The notes beneath the pieces are model-generated. The model made no database searches and was not told the origin of the DNA. It saw only the letters and a program-made list of their open reading frames with translations. A program made the position numbers and the translations under genes. Source: Allobosea sp. (GTDB lineage Bacteria > Pseudomonadota > Alphaproteobacteria > Rhizobiales > Beijerinckiaceae). From it: DNA of 64,000 nucleotides. Each line of letters starts with the position of its first letter. Position 1 is the stretch's first letter. Of the stretch, positions 34,893-43,054 are shown piece by piece. The stretch spans positions 62,001 to 126,000 of the forward strand of contig JAAEQB010000109.1 of the NCBI GenBank assembly GCA_024231975.1, in the 5' to 3' direction.

Positions 34893-36398
34893 ATGGACGC
34901 CATCGCTGAACGCCTGCTGAAGCCGGAGGCTGCGCCGGAGCGCACGCCGGTCCCGCCCTTCGACCTGGTGATCTTCGGCGCCGGCGGCGACCTTGCCTTG
35001 CGCAAGCTCTTTCCGGCGCTGGCCCAGCGCAATGAGGAGGGCGTGCTGCCGGAGGAGAGCCGCATCCTCGGCATCGTCCGCAGGCAGGAGGATGTCGAAG
35101 GCATCCCCAACGAGATCGCCAGCAAGCTTGCCGCGGCCGGCCTGTCGCAGGATCGCATCGCCGGCTTCCGCCGCCGCTTGACCATGGTGCTGCTCGATGC
35201 GGTCAAGCCCGAGACCTACGGAGCCTTGAAAGAAGCGCTCGGCGATTCCCAGCGCGTGCGTTCCTTCTATCTCTCGACGCCGCCGGACTTGTTCATCCCG
35301 ATCTGCGAGAACCTGGCGAGTTCCGGCATCCTGACGCCGACCTCGCGCGTCATCCTGGAGAAGCCGCTCGGCCGCGATCTTGCTTCGGCGCGCGAGATCA
35401 ACGACGCCGTCGCCCGCATCCTGCCGGAGAGCCGCACCTACCGGATCGATCATTATCTCGGCAAGGAAACGGTCCAGAACCTCCTGGTGCTGCGCTTCGC
35501 CAACACGTTGTTCGAGCGCTCCTGGTCGAGCCGCGATATCGATAATGTCCAGATCACGGTCGCCGAGACGGTCGGCCTCGAAAGCCGCGCCGGTTATTAC
35601 GACAAGGCCGGCCATATGCGCGACATGGTCCAAAACCATCTCATGCAGCTGCTGACCCTGTTTGCTATCGAGCCGCCCAACATGCTCGAGGCCGGCGCCG
35701 TCCGCGACGAGAAGATCAAGGTGCTGCGGGCGCTGCGCCCGATTGTCGGCCCCGATGTCCAGCGCTACACCGTGCGGGGCCAGTACGGCCCCGGCCAGAT
35801 GGATGGCCAGCGCGTGCGCAGCTATGTCGACGAACTCGGCCATGCCAGCAATACCGAAACCTTCGTTGCGCTGCGCTGCGAAATCGACAACTGGCGCTGG
35901 GCCGGCGTGCCGATCTATCTGCGCACCGGCAAGCGCATGGCGCAGCGCTATTCCGAAATCGCCGTGACCTTCAAGCCGGTGCCGCATTCGATTTTCGACG
36001 GCGGGAGTTGCGACCGGCTCGATGCCAACCGCCTCCTCATCAGGCTCCAGCCCAATGACGGCGTGCAACTCCAGCTGATGATGAAGGTGCCGGGTTCGGG
36101 CAAGCTCAAGGTCGTGCCGCGTCAGCTCGACCTGCGCTATTCCACCGCCTTTGACGAGCGCACGCCCGACGCCTACGAGCGTCTGCTGACCGACGTCATC
36201 CGGGGCGACCAGACCCTGTTCATGCATCGCGACGAGGTCGAGCAGGCCTGGGCCTGGGTCGATCCGATCATCGCCGGCTGGCAGGACTACAGCCCCCATC
36301 CTCATCGCTATACCGCCGGCTCCTGGGGGCCGTCGCAGGCTATAGGCATGATCGAGCGCGAGGGCCGCTCTTGGGCCGATCCGGAGCTTGCTGAATGA
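34893..36398 (+). CDS. zwf: Glucose-6-phosphate 1-dehydrogenase
   Basis: The enzyme oxidises glucose 6-phosphate to 6-phosphogluconolactone with NADP or NAD, entering the Entner-Doudoroff and pentose phosphate routes. The 501-residue length fits. The nucleotide-binding motif is FGAGGDLALRKL (about 28-39, with GAGGDL where GASGDL is usual). The signature EKPLGRDL (156-163) and the catalytic RIDHYLGKE (184-192) are present. The ATG at 34893 has AGGAG upstream. It overlaps pgl by 4 bp. Confidence 0.96.
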   Translation: MDAIAERLLKPEAAPERTPVPPFDLVIFGAGGDLALRKLFPALAQRNEEGVLPEESRILGIVRRQEDVEGIPNEIASKLAAAGLSQDRIAGFRRRLTMVLLDAVKPETYGALKEALGDSQRVRSFYLSTPPDLFIPICENLASSGILTPTSRVILEKPLGRDLASAREINDAVARILPESRTYRIDHYLGKETVQNLLVLRFANTLFERSWSSRDIDNVQITVAETVGLESRAGYYDKAGHMRDMVQNHLMQLLTLFAIEPPNMLEAGAVRDEKIKVLRALRPIVGPDVQRYTVRGQYGPGQMDGQRVRSYVDELGHASNTETFVALRCEIDNWRWAGVPIYLRTGKRMAQRYSEIAVTFKPVPHSIFDGGSCDRLDANRLLIRLQPNDGVQLQLMMKVPGSGKLKVVPRQLDLRYSTAFDERTPDAYERLLTDVIRGDQTLFMHRDEVEQAWAWVDPIIAGWQDYSPHPHRYTAGSWGPSQAIGMIEREGRSWADPELAE

Positions 36399-37084
36399 GC
36401 ACCGCCGGCCCGCTGATCCGCCACCGCTTCGAGACACTGGCTGACGCCTCCGAGGCACTGGCTGAGGCGGTCGCGATCCGGCTGCGGGCGCTCGTCGTGG
36501 CGCAGGGCAGGGCGCTCATCGCCGTGCCGGGCGGCACCACGCCGGCGCGCTTTCTCGCGGCGCTCGGCGCCCATGAGCTGCCCTGGGAGAGCATCACGCT
36601 GATGCCGACCGATGAGCGCTTCGTCGCGCCGGGCGACCAGGCCTCGAACGAGCGCATGATCCGCGCGGCCTTCGCACCGCTGCGCGACGGACGGACTCCG
36701 TTCGTATCCTTCCACAATGCCGGCGACGATCTTTCCGCGGCTGCGGCCAGCCTCGACCGTGTCCTGAAAGTCCTGCCGCCGCTCGACATCGTCGTCAGCG
36801 GCATGGGCGCGGACGGGCACATTGCCTCGCTTTTCCCGGGCGAGGCAGCGGCGCTCACCGCGCCAGCCTCGGTCCATGCCGTTGCTGCCAGCCCACCAGA
36901 CCTGCCGCCGCGGCTCTCGCTCTCGCCGGCCCGGCTGCAGGGCGCCGGCCATGTCGCCCTGCTGATTTCGGGGCGGGAGAAGGACGAGGTCCTGGCCTCG
37001 GCCGTCGAATTGCCAGCGGCTTTCCCGGTCGGCCTGCTGCTCTCGCGCCCGCAGGGGCTCGACGTCTACTGGGCCAAGGCGTAA
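36395..37084 (+). CDS. pgl: 6-phosphogluconolactonase
   Basis: The protein has 229 residues and hydrolyses 6-phosphogluconolactone to 6-phosphogluconate. Typical motifs are VPGGTTPARFLAAL, LMPTDERFVAPGDQASNE and the catalytic-region VVSGMGADGHIASLFPG. Coupled to zwf by a 4-bp overlap (36395-36398) and followed by eda after 25 bp. Confidence 0.94.
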   Translation: MSTAGPLIRHRFETLADASEALAEAVAIRLRALVVAQGRALIAVPGGTTPARFLAALGAHELPWESITLMPTDERFVAPGDQASNERMIRAAFAPLRDGRTPFVSFHNAGDDLSAAAASLDRVLKVLPPLDIVVSGMGADGHIASLFPGEAAALTAPASVHAVAASPPDLPPRLSLSPARLQGAGHVALLISGREKDEVLASAVELPAAFPVGLLLSRPQGLDVYWAKA

Positions 37085-37109
37085 GCGAGGCGCGAAAGGA
37101 ATTCTGCCG

Positions 37110-37754
37110 ATGTCGATCGCTCCCGAAATCGCCCGCCTCAAGGCCTGCGGCGTCGTCCCCGTCGTCGTCATCGAAGAGGCCGAGATCGCCGTGCCGCTGG
37201 CGGAAGCCCTGCTCGCCGGCGGCATCGACGTGATCGAGATCACCTTGCGCCGCCCGGCTGCGATGGCGGCGCTCGAGGTCGTCGCGAAGAAGGTGCCGGG
37301 CATTCTGCCGGTCGCCGGCACGGTGGTGACGCCGGCCCAGGCCGCCGAGGTCCACAATGCCGGCGCTCTCGCCGTGGTCAGCCCCGGCTTCACCGAGAGC
37401 GTTGACGAGGCGATGAAGAAGACCGGGCTGCCCTGGCTGCCGGGCGTCGCCACCGCTTCGGACTGCATGCGCGCCGTATCGGCCGGCCGTCTCACCTGCA
37501 AGTTCTTCCCGGCCGAGCAGGCCGGCGGCGTCGCCGGCCTCAAGGCACTCTCCGGCCCGTTCCCGCAGATGCAGTTCTGCCCGACCGGCGGCGTCTCGCT
37601 CGCCAATCTCGGCAATTACCTCGCGCTGCCGCAGGTGATCTGCGTCGGCGGTTCCTGGCTCGTCCCGGCCGATGCTGTGAAGAATCGCGACTGGGCGCAG
37701 GTGACGAAGCTGTCGCGCGAAGCGCGCGAGAAGGTCGCCGAGCTGCGCGGCTAA
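37110..37754 (+). CDS. eda: 2-dehydro-3-deoxy-6-phosphogluconate aldolase
   Basis: This class I aldolase cleaves KDPG into pyruvate and glyceraldehyde 3-phosphate. It has 214 residues. Glu43 in IEITLRRP and the Schiff-base Lys131 in LTCKFFPAEQAGG are present, with VVSPGFTESV and WLPGVATASD between them. The dehydratase gene edd that would connect pgl to eda is not in this window. The stop overlaps the convergent DUF2239 gene by 4 bp. Confidence 0.95.
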   Translation: MSIAPEIARLKACGVVPVVVIEEAEIAVPLAEALLAGGIDVIEITLRRPAAMAALEVVAKKVPGILPVAGTVVTPAQAAEVHNAGALAVVSPGFTESVDEAMKKTGLPWLPGVATASDCMRAVSAGRLTCKFFPAEQAGGVAGLKALSGPFPQMQFCPTGGVSLANLGNYLALPQVICVGGSWLVPADAVKNRDWAQVTKLSREAREKVAELRG

Positions 37755-38314
37755 TCCTCGCTCCGCACCGCGCTCCAGGCCAGCTCCTGCGCGTAGGTGC
37801 GGATGTCGGCAGGCCAGCCCGCCGCCTGCCGGAAGAAGCCGATCTCGTCATTGGCGAAGAGCGCGCGCGTCGCCTCCTCGAAACCCGGCAGATTGCCGGC
37901 GAGCGCGTTCATGAAGCGATAGGCGGCCTCACGGGCGATCCGTCCCTGCGTCTCGCCGCGATCGCCGCGCCGCGCCTCGTCGATCAGGCGCCGCAGCGCC
38001 TGCGAGGCGCCGCCGGGCTGCGCCGACAGCCATTCCCAATGCCGCGGGAGCAAGGTCACCTCGCGCGCGACCACGCCGAGCTTCGGCCGGCCGCGCCCGC
38101 GCGGCTCGTCGCCCAGCCTCGCCACGATCTCGGCCGGCGTGCCGCGCAGATCGAGATCGATCACCCGCCCGCTTGCATCTTCGAAGGTCAGTAGCATCGC
38201 TTCGGGGCGCTCGTCTAAGCGCTGCCGCACGGCGAGGGCGACCTCGGCCAGGCGGCCGCGGGCCAGGATGGCGTTGCCGTCGAAGGCGGTCGAAAGGCGG
38301 TCGGCGTCGGACAT
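37751..38314 (-). CDS. DUF2239 family protein
   Basis: The protein has 187 residues and is soluble and charged. N-terminal FDGNAILARGRLAEVALAV and central RGRGRPKLGVVAREVTLLP, WLSAQPGGASQALRRLIDEA match the DUF2239 family as I know it. The central part resembles a short ribbon-helix or helix-turn-helix-like segment with many arginines, so DNA binding is conceivable but unproven. It is convergent with eda (4-bp overlap) and divergent from the GIY-YIG gene, with 99 bp between. Confidence 0.8.
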   Translation of the reverse strand: MSDADRLSTAFDGNAILARGRLAEVALAVRQRLDERPEAMLLTFEDASGRVIDLDLRGTPAEIVARLGDEPRGRGRPKLGVVAREVTLLPRHWEWLSAQPGGASQALRRLIDEARRGDRGETQGRIAREAAYRFMNALAGNLPGFEEATRALFANDEIGFFRQAAGWPADIRTYAQELAWSAVRSED

Positions 38315-38413
38315 GATCGGTTCCTGTGTGATGCCATTAAATGCCCGGATAAAAATACTTGAGTCAATATTGCCCGGGTGATATTGGCCGCGACCTCATT
38401 GAAGGAGGACGCG

Positions 38414-38749
38414 ATGCGTCACGAGGACAGGAAGGTCGCCGTCGCGGCCTATAAGGAGCGCAAGGTCATGGCTGGCATCTATCTGGTGCGCTGCCTTGCG
38501 ACCGGGGAGCGCTGGGCGGGGCAGGCGCCGGACCTGTCGACGATCCAGAACCGTATCTGGTTCACGCTGCGCCATGGCAGCCATCGCCAGCGCAGCCTGC
38601 AGGCGGCCTGGAATGCCCATGGCGAGGACGCTTTCACCTTTGAGGAGATCGAGCGGCTCGACGAGACGGCGCTGGAAACCGGCCGCGAGCGCGTCATGAA
38701 GGCGCGGCTGGCGCATTGGTGCGCGGAATTGGAGGCCGAGGCGGTGTGA
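38414..38749 (+). CDS. GIY-YIG nuclease-family protein, small
   Basis: The protein has 111 residues. The core reads MAGIYLVRCLATGERWAGQ, in which GIYLV and WAGQA stand for the GIY and YIG motifs, followed by NRIWFTLRHGSH. The family includes single-strand or structure-specific DNA cutters, but this degenerate short group, common in Hyphomicrobiales, has no proven activity. The ATG at 38414 has an ideal GGAGG. The upstream gap is AT-rich compared with its surroundings and shared with the divergent DUF2239 gene. Confidence 0.8.
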   Translation: MRHEDRKVAVAAYKERKVMAGIYLVRCLATGERWAGQAPDLSTIQNRIWFTLRHGSHRQRSLQAAWNAHGEDAFTFEEIERLDETALETGRERVMKARLAHWCAELEAEAV

Positions 38750-38761
38750 GCCGAACAGCAC

Positions 38762-38856
38762 CGTCATGCTCGCCCTTGTGGCGAGCATCCACGTCTTGAA
38801 CAACGCGTTGCATTGGGAAGACGTGAATGGTCGGGACAAGCCCGACCATGACGGGG
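38762..38856. repeat. Composite palindromic repeat, type D variant
   Basis: Outer ends CGTCATGCTCGCC and GACCATGACGGG. Internal hairpins are ATGCTCGCC...GGCGAGCAT (38766-38788) and TGGTCGGG...CCCGACCA (38828-38848). The core contains CACGTCTT...AAGACGTG. It lies between the GIY-YIG gene and the convergent FAD oxidoreductase gene. Confidence 0.72.
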
Positions 38857-38862
38857 AGGGCT

Positions 38863-39969
38863 TCAGCGCGCCAGCCGCTCCACCACCAGATCCGCGATCG
38901 CCAGCGAGCTCGTCAGCCCGGGGCTCTCGATGCCGAGCAGGTTGACCAGTTCGGGCACGCCATGCACTGCCGGCCCGTCGACGCGGAAATCGACGATCGG
39001 CTCCGTCGGTCCGTGCAGCTTCGGCCGGATGCCGGCATAGTCGGCGACGAGCGCGCCGTCCGGTAGGCCGGGCCAGTAGGTCCGGATCGCCGCGTAGAAC
39101 TTCTCGGCGCGGGCCGGATCGACGACGAGATCCTGATCGTTCTCGACCCATTCGACATCGGGCCCGAACTTGACCCGACCGGCCATGTCGATGGTGGCGT
39201 GGATGCCCAGGCCCGCCGCTTCCGGCACCGGATAGACCAGATGCGAGAACGGCTGCTTGCCGAGCAGCGAGAAATAGTTGCCCTTGGCGAAATACTGCTT
39301 CGGGACCAGCTCGGCTGGGAAGCCGTCAAGCTTGCCGAGCAGGCGCGGTGCATTGTGCCCGGCCGCGTTCACCACGGTGTTCGCAGTATAGGTCGCCGGG
39401 TCTTCGCCGCCGAAGTCGACCCTGAAGCCGTCGGCCTCGCGGCGCCAGGCCAGGATCGGCGTGTTGAGCGCCAGCGACCCGCCGGCCGCCTCGCATTCGC
39501 CAAGCAGCGACAGCATCAGCGCATGGCTGTCGACTGTGCCGGTCTCGGGCGAGAACAGGGCAATTTCGCAGGCGACCTCCGGCTCCAGCGCCTTCGCTTC
39601 GGCGGCATCGAGCCAGCGCACCGAGTTCACGCCCGAAGCCTCGGCGCGCGCCGCGATCGTCTCCAGCGCCGGGCGCTGGCCGGCATGAGTGCCGACGATC
39701 AGTTTGCCGCAGGCTTTGTACGGCAGGCCACGCTCACGCAGATAGGCGTAGAGGCGCTGGCGCCCCTCGACGCAGACCCGCGCCTTCAGCGAGCCCGGCG
39801 GATAATAGATGCCGGCATGGATGACCTCGCTGTTGCGCGCCGAGGTCTGCGTGCCGATCCCGTCGGCAGCTTCGGCGATCACGACCTCGCGTCCGGCGAG
39901 CGCAAGCGCGCGCGCCGTCGCGAGGCCGACGACACCGGCCCCGATTACCAGGCAATCGATGTCGCTCAT
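38863..39969 (-). CDS. FAD-dependent oxidoreductase, L-2-hydroxyglutarate oxidase-like
   Basis: The protein has 368 residues of the DAO/glycerol-3-phosphate dehydrogenase-like flavoprotein family. The N-terminal FAD-binding motif is CLVIGAGVVGLATARALAL. RNSEVIHAGIYYPPGSLKA is typical of L-2-hydroxyglutarate oxidases (LhgO). It would oxidise a 2-hydroxy acid to the 2-oxo acid and pass electrons to oxygen or quinone. The start at 39969 overlaps the stop of the M20 hydrolase gene by 4 bp, so both are probably made together. Confidence 0.87.
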   Translation of the reverse strand: MSDIDCLVIGAGVVGLATARALALAGREVVIAEAADGIGTQTSARNSEVIHAGIYYPPGSLKARVCVEGRQRLYAYLRERGLPYKACGKLIVGTHAGQRPALETIAARAEASGVNSVRWLDAAEAKALEPEVACEIALFSPETGTVDSHALMLSLLGECEAAGGSLALNTPILAWRREADGFRVDFGGEDPATYTANTVVNAAGHNAPRLLGKLDGFPAELVPKQYFAKGNYFSLLGKQPFSHLVYPVPEAAGLGIHATIDMAGRVKFGPDVEWVENDQDLVVDPARAEKFYAAIRTYWPGLPDGALVADYAGIRPKLHGPTEPIVDFRVDGPAVHGVPELVNLLGIESPGLTSSLAIADLVVERLAR

Positions 39970-41141
39970 GCTGCGCGCTGCGGCATCGCCATTTCGACCA
40001 GGCTCGCCCAATAGGTCATGCCCACGGGAATCGCCTTGTCGTTGAACTCATAGGCGGGGTGGTGCAGCCCGGCGGACTCGCCATTGCCCATGAAGATGTA
40101 GGCGCCGGGGCGCTCCTCCAGCATGAAGGAGAAATCCTCCGAGCCCATGGTCGGCGGTACGGTGGTGTCGATCGCCTCCTTGCCGAAGGCGCTCTTGGTC
40201 GCGCTGGTGACGAAGTCGGTCTGGCCGGCATGGTTGAAGGTGACCGGGTAGCCGCGCTCGTACTCGATCTCGAACTTCAGGCCGAAGGCCTGGCAGGTGC
40301 CGGTGACGATCTCGCGGAAGCGCTTCTCGGCGAGATCGCGCATCTCCGGCGAGAGCGAGCGCACCGTGCCCTTGATCACCGCATGCTGCGGGATGACGTT
40401 GAAGGCCTCGCCGGCCTGCAGCGCCGTCACCGAGACGACGACGGAATCGAGCGGGTCGGCATTGCGCGAGGCGATGGTCTGCAGCGAGGTGACGATCTGG
40501 CAGGCGGAGACGAGCGGATCGATCGTCTCGTTCGGCTTGGCGGCATGGCCGCCGCGGCCTTCCAGCTTGACCAGGAAGCGGTCGGCTGCCGCCATCATCG
40601 GTCCCTTGCGGATGGCGAACTGGCCGATCGGCAGCCCGGGCATGTTATGCAGGCCGTAGACCTCCTGCACGCCGAAACGCTCCATCAGCCCGTCCTTGCA
40701 CATCTCGCGGCCGCCGCCGCCGCCTTCTTCGGCCGGCTGGAAGATCACGATCGCGGTGCCGTCGAAATCGCGGGTCTGCGTCAGATACTTGGCGGCGCCC
40801 AGCAGCATGGCGGTGTGCCCGTCATGGCCGCAGGCGTGCATCTTGCCGGGCACGGTCGAGCGGTGCTCGAGATTGGTCTCCTCATGGATCGGCAACGCGT
40901 CCATGTCGGCGCGCAGGCCGATGACCTTGCCGGAATCCTGTCCCTTGCCCCTGATCACGCCGACGACGCCGGTGCGACCGATTCCGGTGACGACCTCGTC
41001 AACGCCCCATTCCCGGAGCTTGTCGGCGACGATGCCGGCGGTGCGCTCAACGTCGAAGAGCAGCTCGGGATGGCGGTGGAAGTCGCGGCGGATCGCGCTG
41101 ATCTCGGGTTCGATCGCGGCGATGAGGTCGGATTTGGCCAT
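39966..41141 (-). CDS. M20-family amidohydrolase (hippurate hydrolase-like)
   Basis: The protein has 391 residues. The metal site is visible as GLRADMDALP, HACGHDGHTAMLLGAA (with the metal-binding cysteine) and PAEEGGGGGREMCKDG; the dimerisation domain has GRGGHAAKPNETIDP. Such enzymes remove N-acyl groups from amino acids. The ATG at 41141 follows GAGGAC. It is the first gene of a two-gene operon with the FAD oxidoreductase. Confidence 0.9.
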   Translation of the reverse strand: MAKSDLIAAIEPEISAIRRDFHRHPELLFDVERTAGIVADKLREWGVDEVVTGIGRTGVVGVIRGKGQDSGKVIGLRADMDALPIHEETNLEHRSTVPGKMHACGHDGHTAMLLGAAKYLTQTRDFDGTAIVIFQPAEEGGGGGREMCKDGLMERFGVQEVYGLHNMPGLPIGQFAIRKGPMMAAADRFLVKLEGRGGHAAKPNETIDPLVSACQIVTSLQTIASRNADPLDSVVVSVTALQAGEAFNVIPQHAVIKGTVRSLSPEMRDLAEKRFREIVTGTCQAFGLKFEIEYERGYPVTFNHAGQTDFVTSATKSAFGKEAIDTTVPPTMGSEDFSFMLEERPGAYIFMGNGESAGLHHPAYEFNDKAIPVGMTYWASLVEMAMPQRAA

Positions 41142-41369
41142 TATGTCCTCGACAGGTCGCGGCCCTGCAGGAAGCAGGTCGGCAGAAAACGGGTTGCCAG
41201 GCGCGCACGCTAGCCCGGAGCCATGCGTCCTGTCCAAGCCGATTGCGGCATGAGGGGTGGGAGGCTGGCGAATGCATCGCGCTCGGCTGTCCATATCGCT
41301 GCGAAAACGTTAAGAGCCACGCAGCCGGAGACTGTCGCTCCGGGCGATCACGACCTGACGAGTGCTGCG

Positions 41370-42320
41370 ATGTCCGAGGCGAACACCATCCGCGATGTCA
41401 CCATCCCGGAGCTTCCGAACCATTACCGTGGCAAGGTCCGCGAGAATTACGACCTGCCGGACGGGCGCCGCATCATCATCGCGACCGATCGCCTCTCCGC
41501 CTTCGACCGCGCCATCGCCTGTATTCCGTTCAAGGGCCAGGTGCTGACGCAAACGGCGCGCTTCTGGTTCGAGCAGACCGCCGACATCTGCCCCAATCAC
41601 GTCCTCGACTATCCCGATCCGAATGTTGTGGTCGGCAAGCGGCTCGATATCCTCCCCGTGGAGATCGTGGTGCGCGGTTATCTCGCAGGCACCACCGGCA
41701 CCTCGATCCTGACCATGTACAAGCAGGGTCAGCGCGAGATGTATGGCGCGCGCTTCCCCGATGGTCTCCGCGACAACGAGGCGCTGCCGAAGGCGATCAT
41801 CACCCCGACCAGCAAGGCCTTCGACGGCGGCCATGACGAGCCGCTCTCACCGGCTGAGATCCTGGAGCAGGGCCTGCTGACGCAGGCGCAGTGGGAGACG
41901 CTGTCGGATTATGCGCTGCAGCTCTTCGCGCGCGGCCAGAAGCTCGCCGCCGAGCGCGGCCTGATTCTGGCCGACACCAAATACGAGTTCGGCACCGATG
42001 CCGAGGGCAGGATCATCCTGGCCGACGAGATTCACACCCCCGATTCGAGCCGCTACTGGTTCGCCGGCAGCTATGCCGAGCGCTTCGCCAAGGGGGAGAA
42101 GCCGGAGAGCTTCGACAAGGACTTCGTGCGCAACTGGGTCGCGGCCCGCTGTGACCCCTATAACGAGCCGATCCCGGCGATCCCGGACGAGCTGATCGAG
42201 CAGACCTCGCAGGTCTACATCAAGGCGTTCGAGACGATCACCGGCAAGGCCTTCGAACCGCCGGCGGCGGATGTGCCGCCGCTGGAGCGGATCAGGCGGA
42301 ATCTGGCGCGTTATTTCTGA
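41370..42320 (+). CDS. purC: Phosphoribosylaminoimidazole-succinocarboxamide synthase, long form
   Basis: The enzyme joins CAIR and aspartate with ATP to make SAICAR in purine synthesis. The 316-residue length and the motifs KVRENYDLPDGRRIIIATDR, LPVEIVVRGYLAGTTGTSI, GLILADTKYEFG and LADEIHTPDSSRYW match the longer, yeast-like type (about 300 residues), not the short bacterial PurC of about 240-255. Many Hyphomicrobiales carry a short purC near purL, so this could be a second copy. It stands alone here. The ATG at 41370 is the family start. Confidence 0.93.
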   Translation: MSEANTIRDVTIPELPNHYRGKVRENYDLPDGRRIIIATDRLSAFDRAIACIPFKGQVLTQTARFWFEQTADICPNHVLDYPDPNVVVGKRLDILPVEIVVRGYLAGTTGTSILTMYKQGQREMYGARFPDGLRDNEALPKAIITPTSKAFDGGHDEPLSPAEILEQGLLTQAQWETLSDYALQLFARGQKLAAERGLILADTKYEFGTDAEGRIILADEIHTPDSSRYWFAGSYAERFAKGEKPESFDKDFVRNWVAARCDPYNEPIPAIPDELIEQTSQVYIKAFETITGKAFEPPAADVPPLERIRRNLARYF

Positions 42321-42357
42321 GGCGGATTGGGGCTCGACGGCCTGGAGCAGGCGCCAC

Positions 42358-42382
42358 GGAACAGCCGCAGTGTACGCGCGTT
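42358..42382 (+). promoter_or_regulatory. EcfG-type stress promoter, perfect consensus
   Basis: GGAAC (42358-42362), 16-nt spacer, CGTT (42379-42382). The predicted transcript starts about 30 nt before the glycine-rich protein gene at 42419. The position 38 bp after purC makes a separate promoter for the small secreted protein plausible. Confidence 0.78.
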
Positions 42383-42418
42383 AATGGTAGACCGTCCTTG
42401 TCGCCGAGGGAGGCCGCC

Positions 42419-43000
42419 ATGCGCCGCCTGATCGTTCTCGCCGCTTCGCTCGTTCCCCTGCTCGCCTTCTCCGCCAACGACGTCTCGGCGCAGGCCTTGA
42501 GCGGCGGTGGCTTCCATGGCGGCGGCGTCCGCATGGGAGGCGCCCTGAGCGGCGGAGGGCGGGCTCTCTCCGGTGGCGGCTTCGGGGGGTACCGAGCCGG
42601 CCTTTCAGGCAGAGGCTATGGTTATCGCGGCGGCTACCGCGGCGGTGGCTGGGGTTATCGGCCGGGTGGCTGGTATGGCGGCGGCGGCTATTACGGGCGC
42701 CCGGGCTACTGGCGGCGCGGCTATTATGGTGGTGGCTGGGGGTGGGGCGCCGGAGCCCTCGCGGCGGGTGCCATTCTCGGGAGCGCTGCGGCCTATCCCT
42801 ATTATTACGGTGCACCCTATTACGACGAGCCGGCCTACTACTATCGCCGACCCTATTACGCCGCTCCGGTGTCCTCGGGCGTTGGCGATTATTGCCAGAC
42901 GCCGGTCCGGACCTGCCAGCTGATCAATCCGTCCAATCTTGGTGCGGGCTGCTCCTGTCGTGTCGCTGGCGGACGAGCACGCGGCACTGTCATTCCCTAG
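42419..43000 (+). CDS. Secreted glycine/tyrosine-rich protein of unknown function
   Basis: The protein has 193 residues. Residues 1-25 look like a Sec signal peptide (MRRLIVLAASLVPLLAFSAN...VSA-QA). The mature part is dominated by Gly, Tyr, Arg and Trp (repeats such as GGG, GYRGG, GGWGYR), then a short Ala/Gly-rich segment (GAGALAAGAILGSAAAYP), a Tyr-rich stretch, and a C-terminal part with four cysteines (DYCQTPVRTCQL, GAGCSCRVAGG). It is probably periplasmic or envelope-attached. The start follows GAGGGAGG. A perfect EcfG-type promoter precedes it and a strong terminator follows. Confidence 0.85.
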   Translation: MRRLIVLAASLVPLLAFSANDVSAQALSGGGFHGGGVRMGGALSGGGRALSGGGFGGYRAGLSGRGYGYRGGYRGGGWGYRPGGWYGGGGYYGRPGYWRRGYYGGGWGWGAGALAAGAILGSAAAYPYYYGAPYYDEPAYYYRRPYYAAPVSSGVGDYCQTPVRTCQLINPSNLGAGCSCRVAGGRARGTVIP

Positions 43001-43020
43001 GAATGGCGCACGAATCCGAG

Positions 43021-43051
43021 GGCGCGCCGCTGACCGGCGCGCCTTTCGTTT
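43021..43051 (+). terminator. Terminator after the glycine-rich protein gene
   Basis: GGCGCGCCG (43021-43029) pairs with CGGCGCGCC (43035-43043), followed by TTTCGTTT. Stem 9 bp, loop 5 nt. It can act in both directions between the convergent genes. Confidence 0.8.
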
Positions 43052-43054
43052 GTC

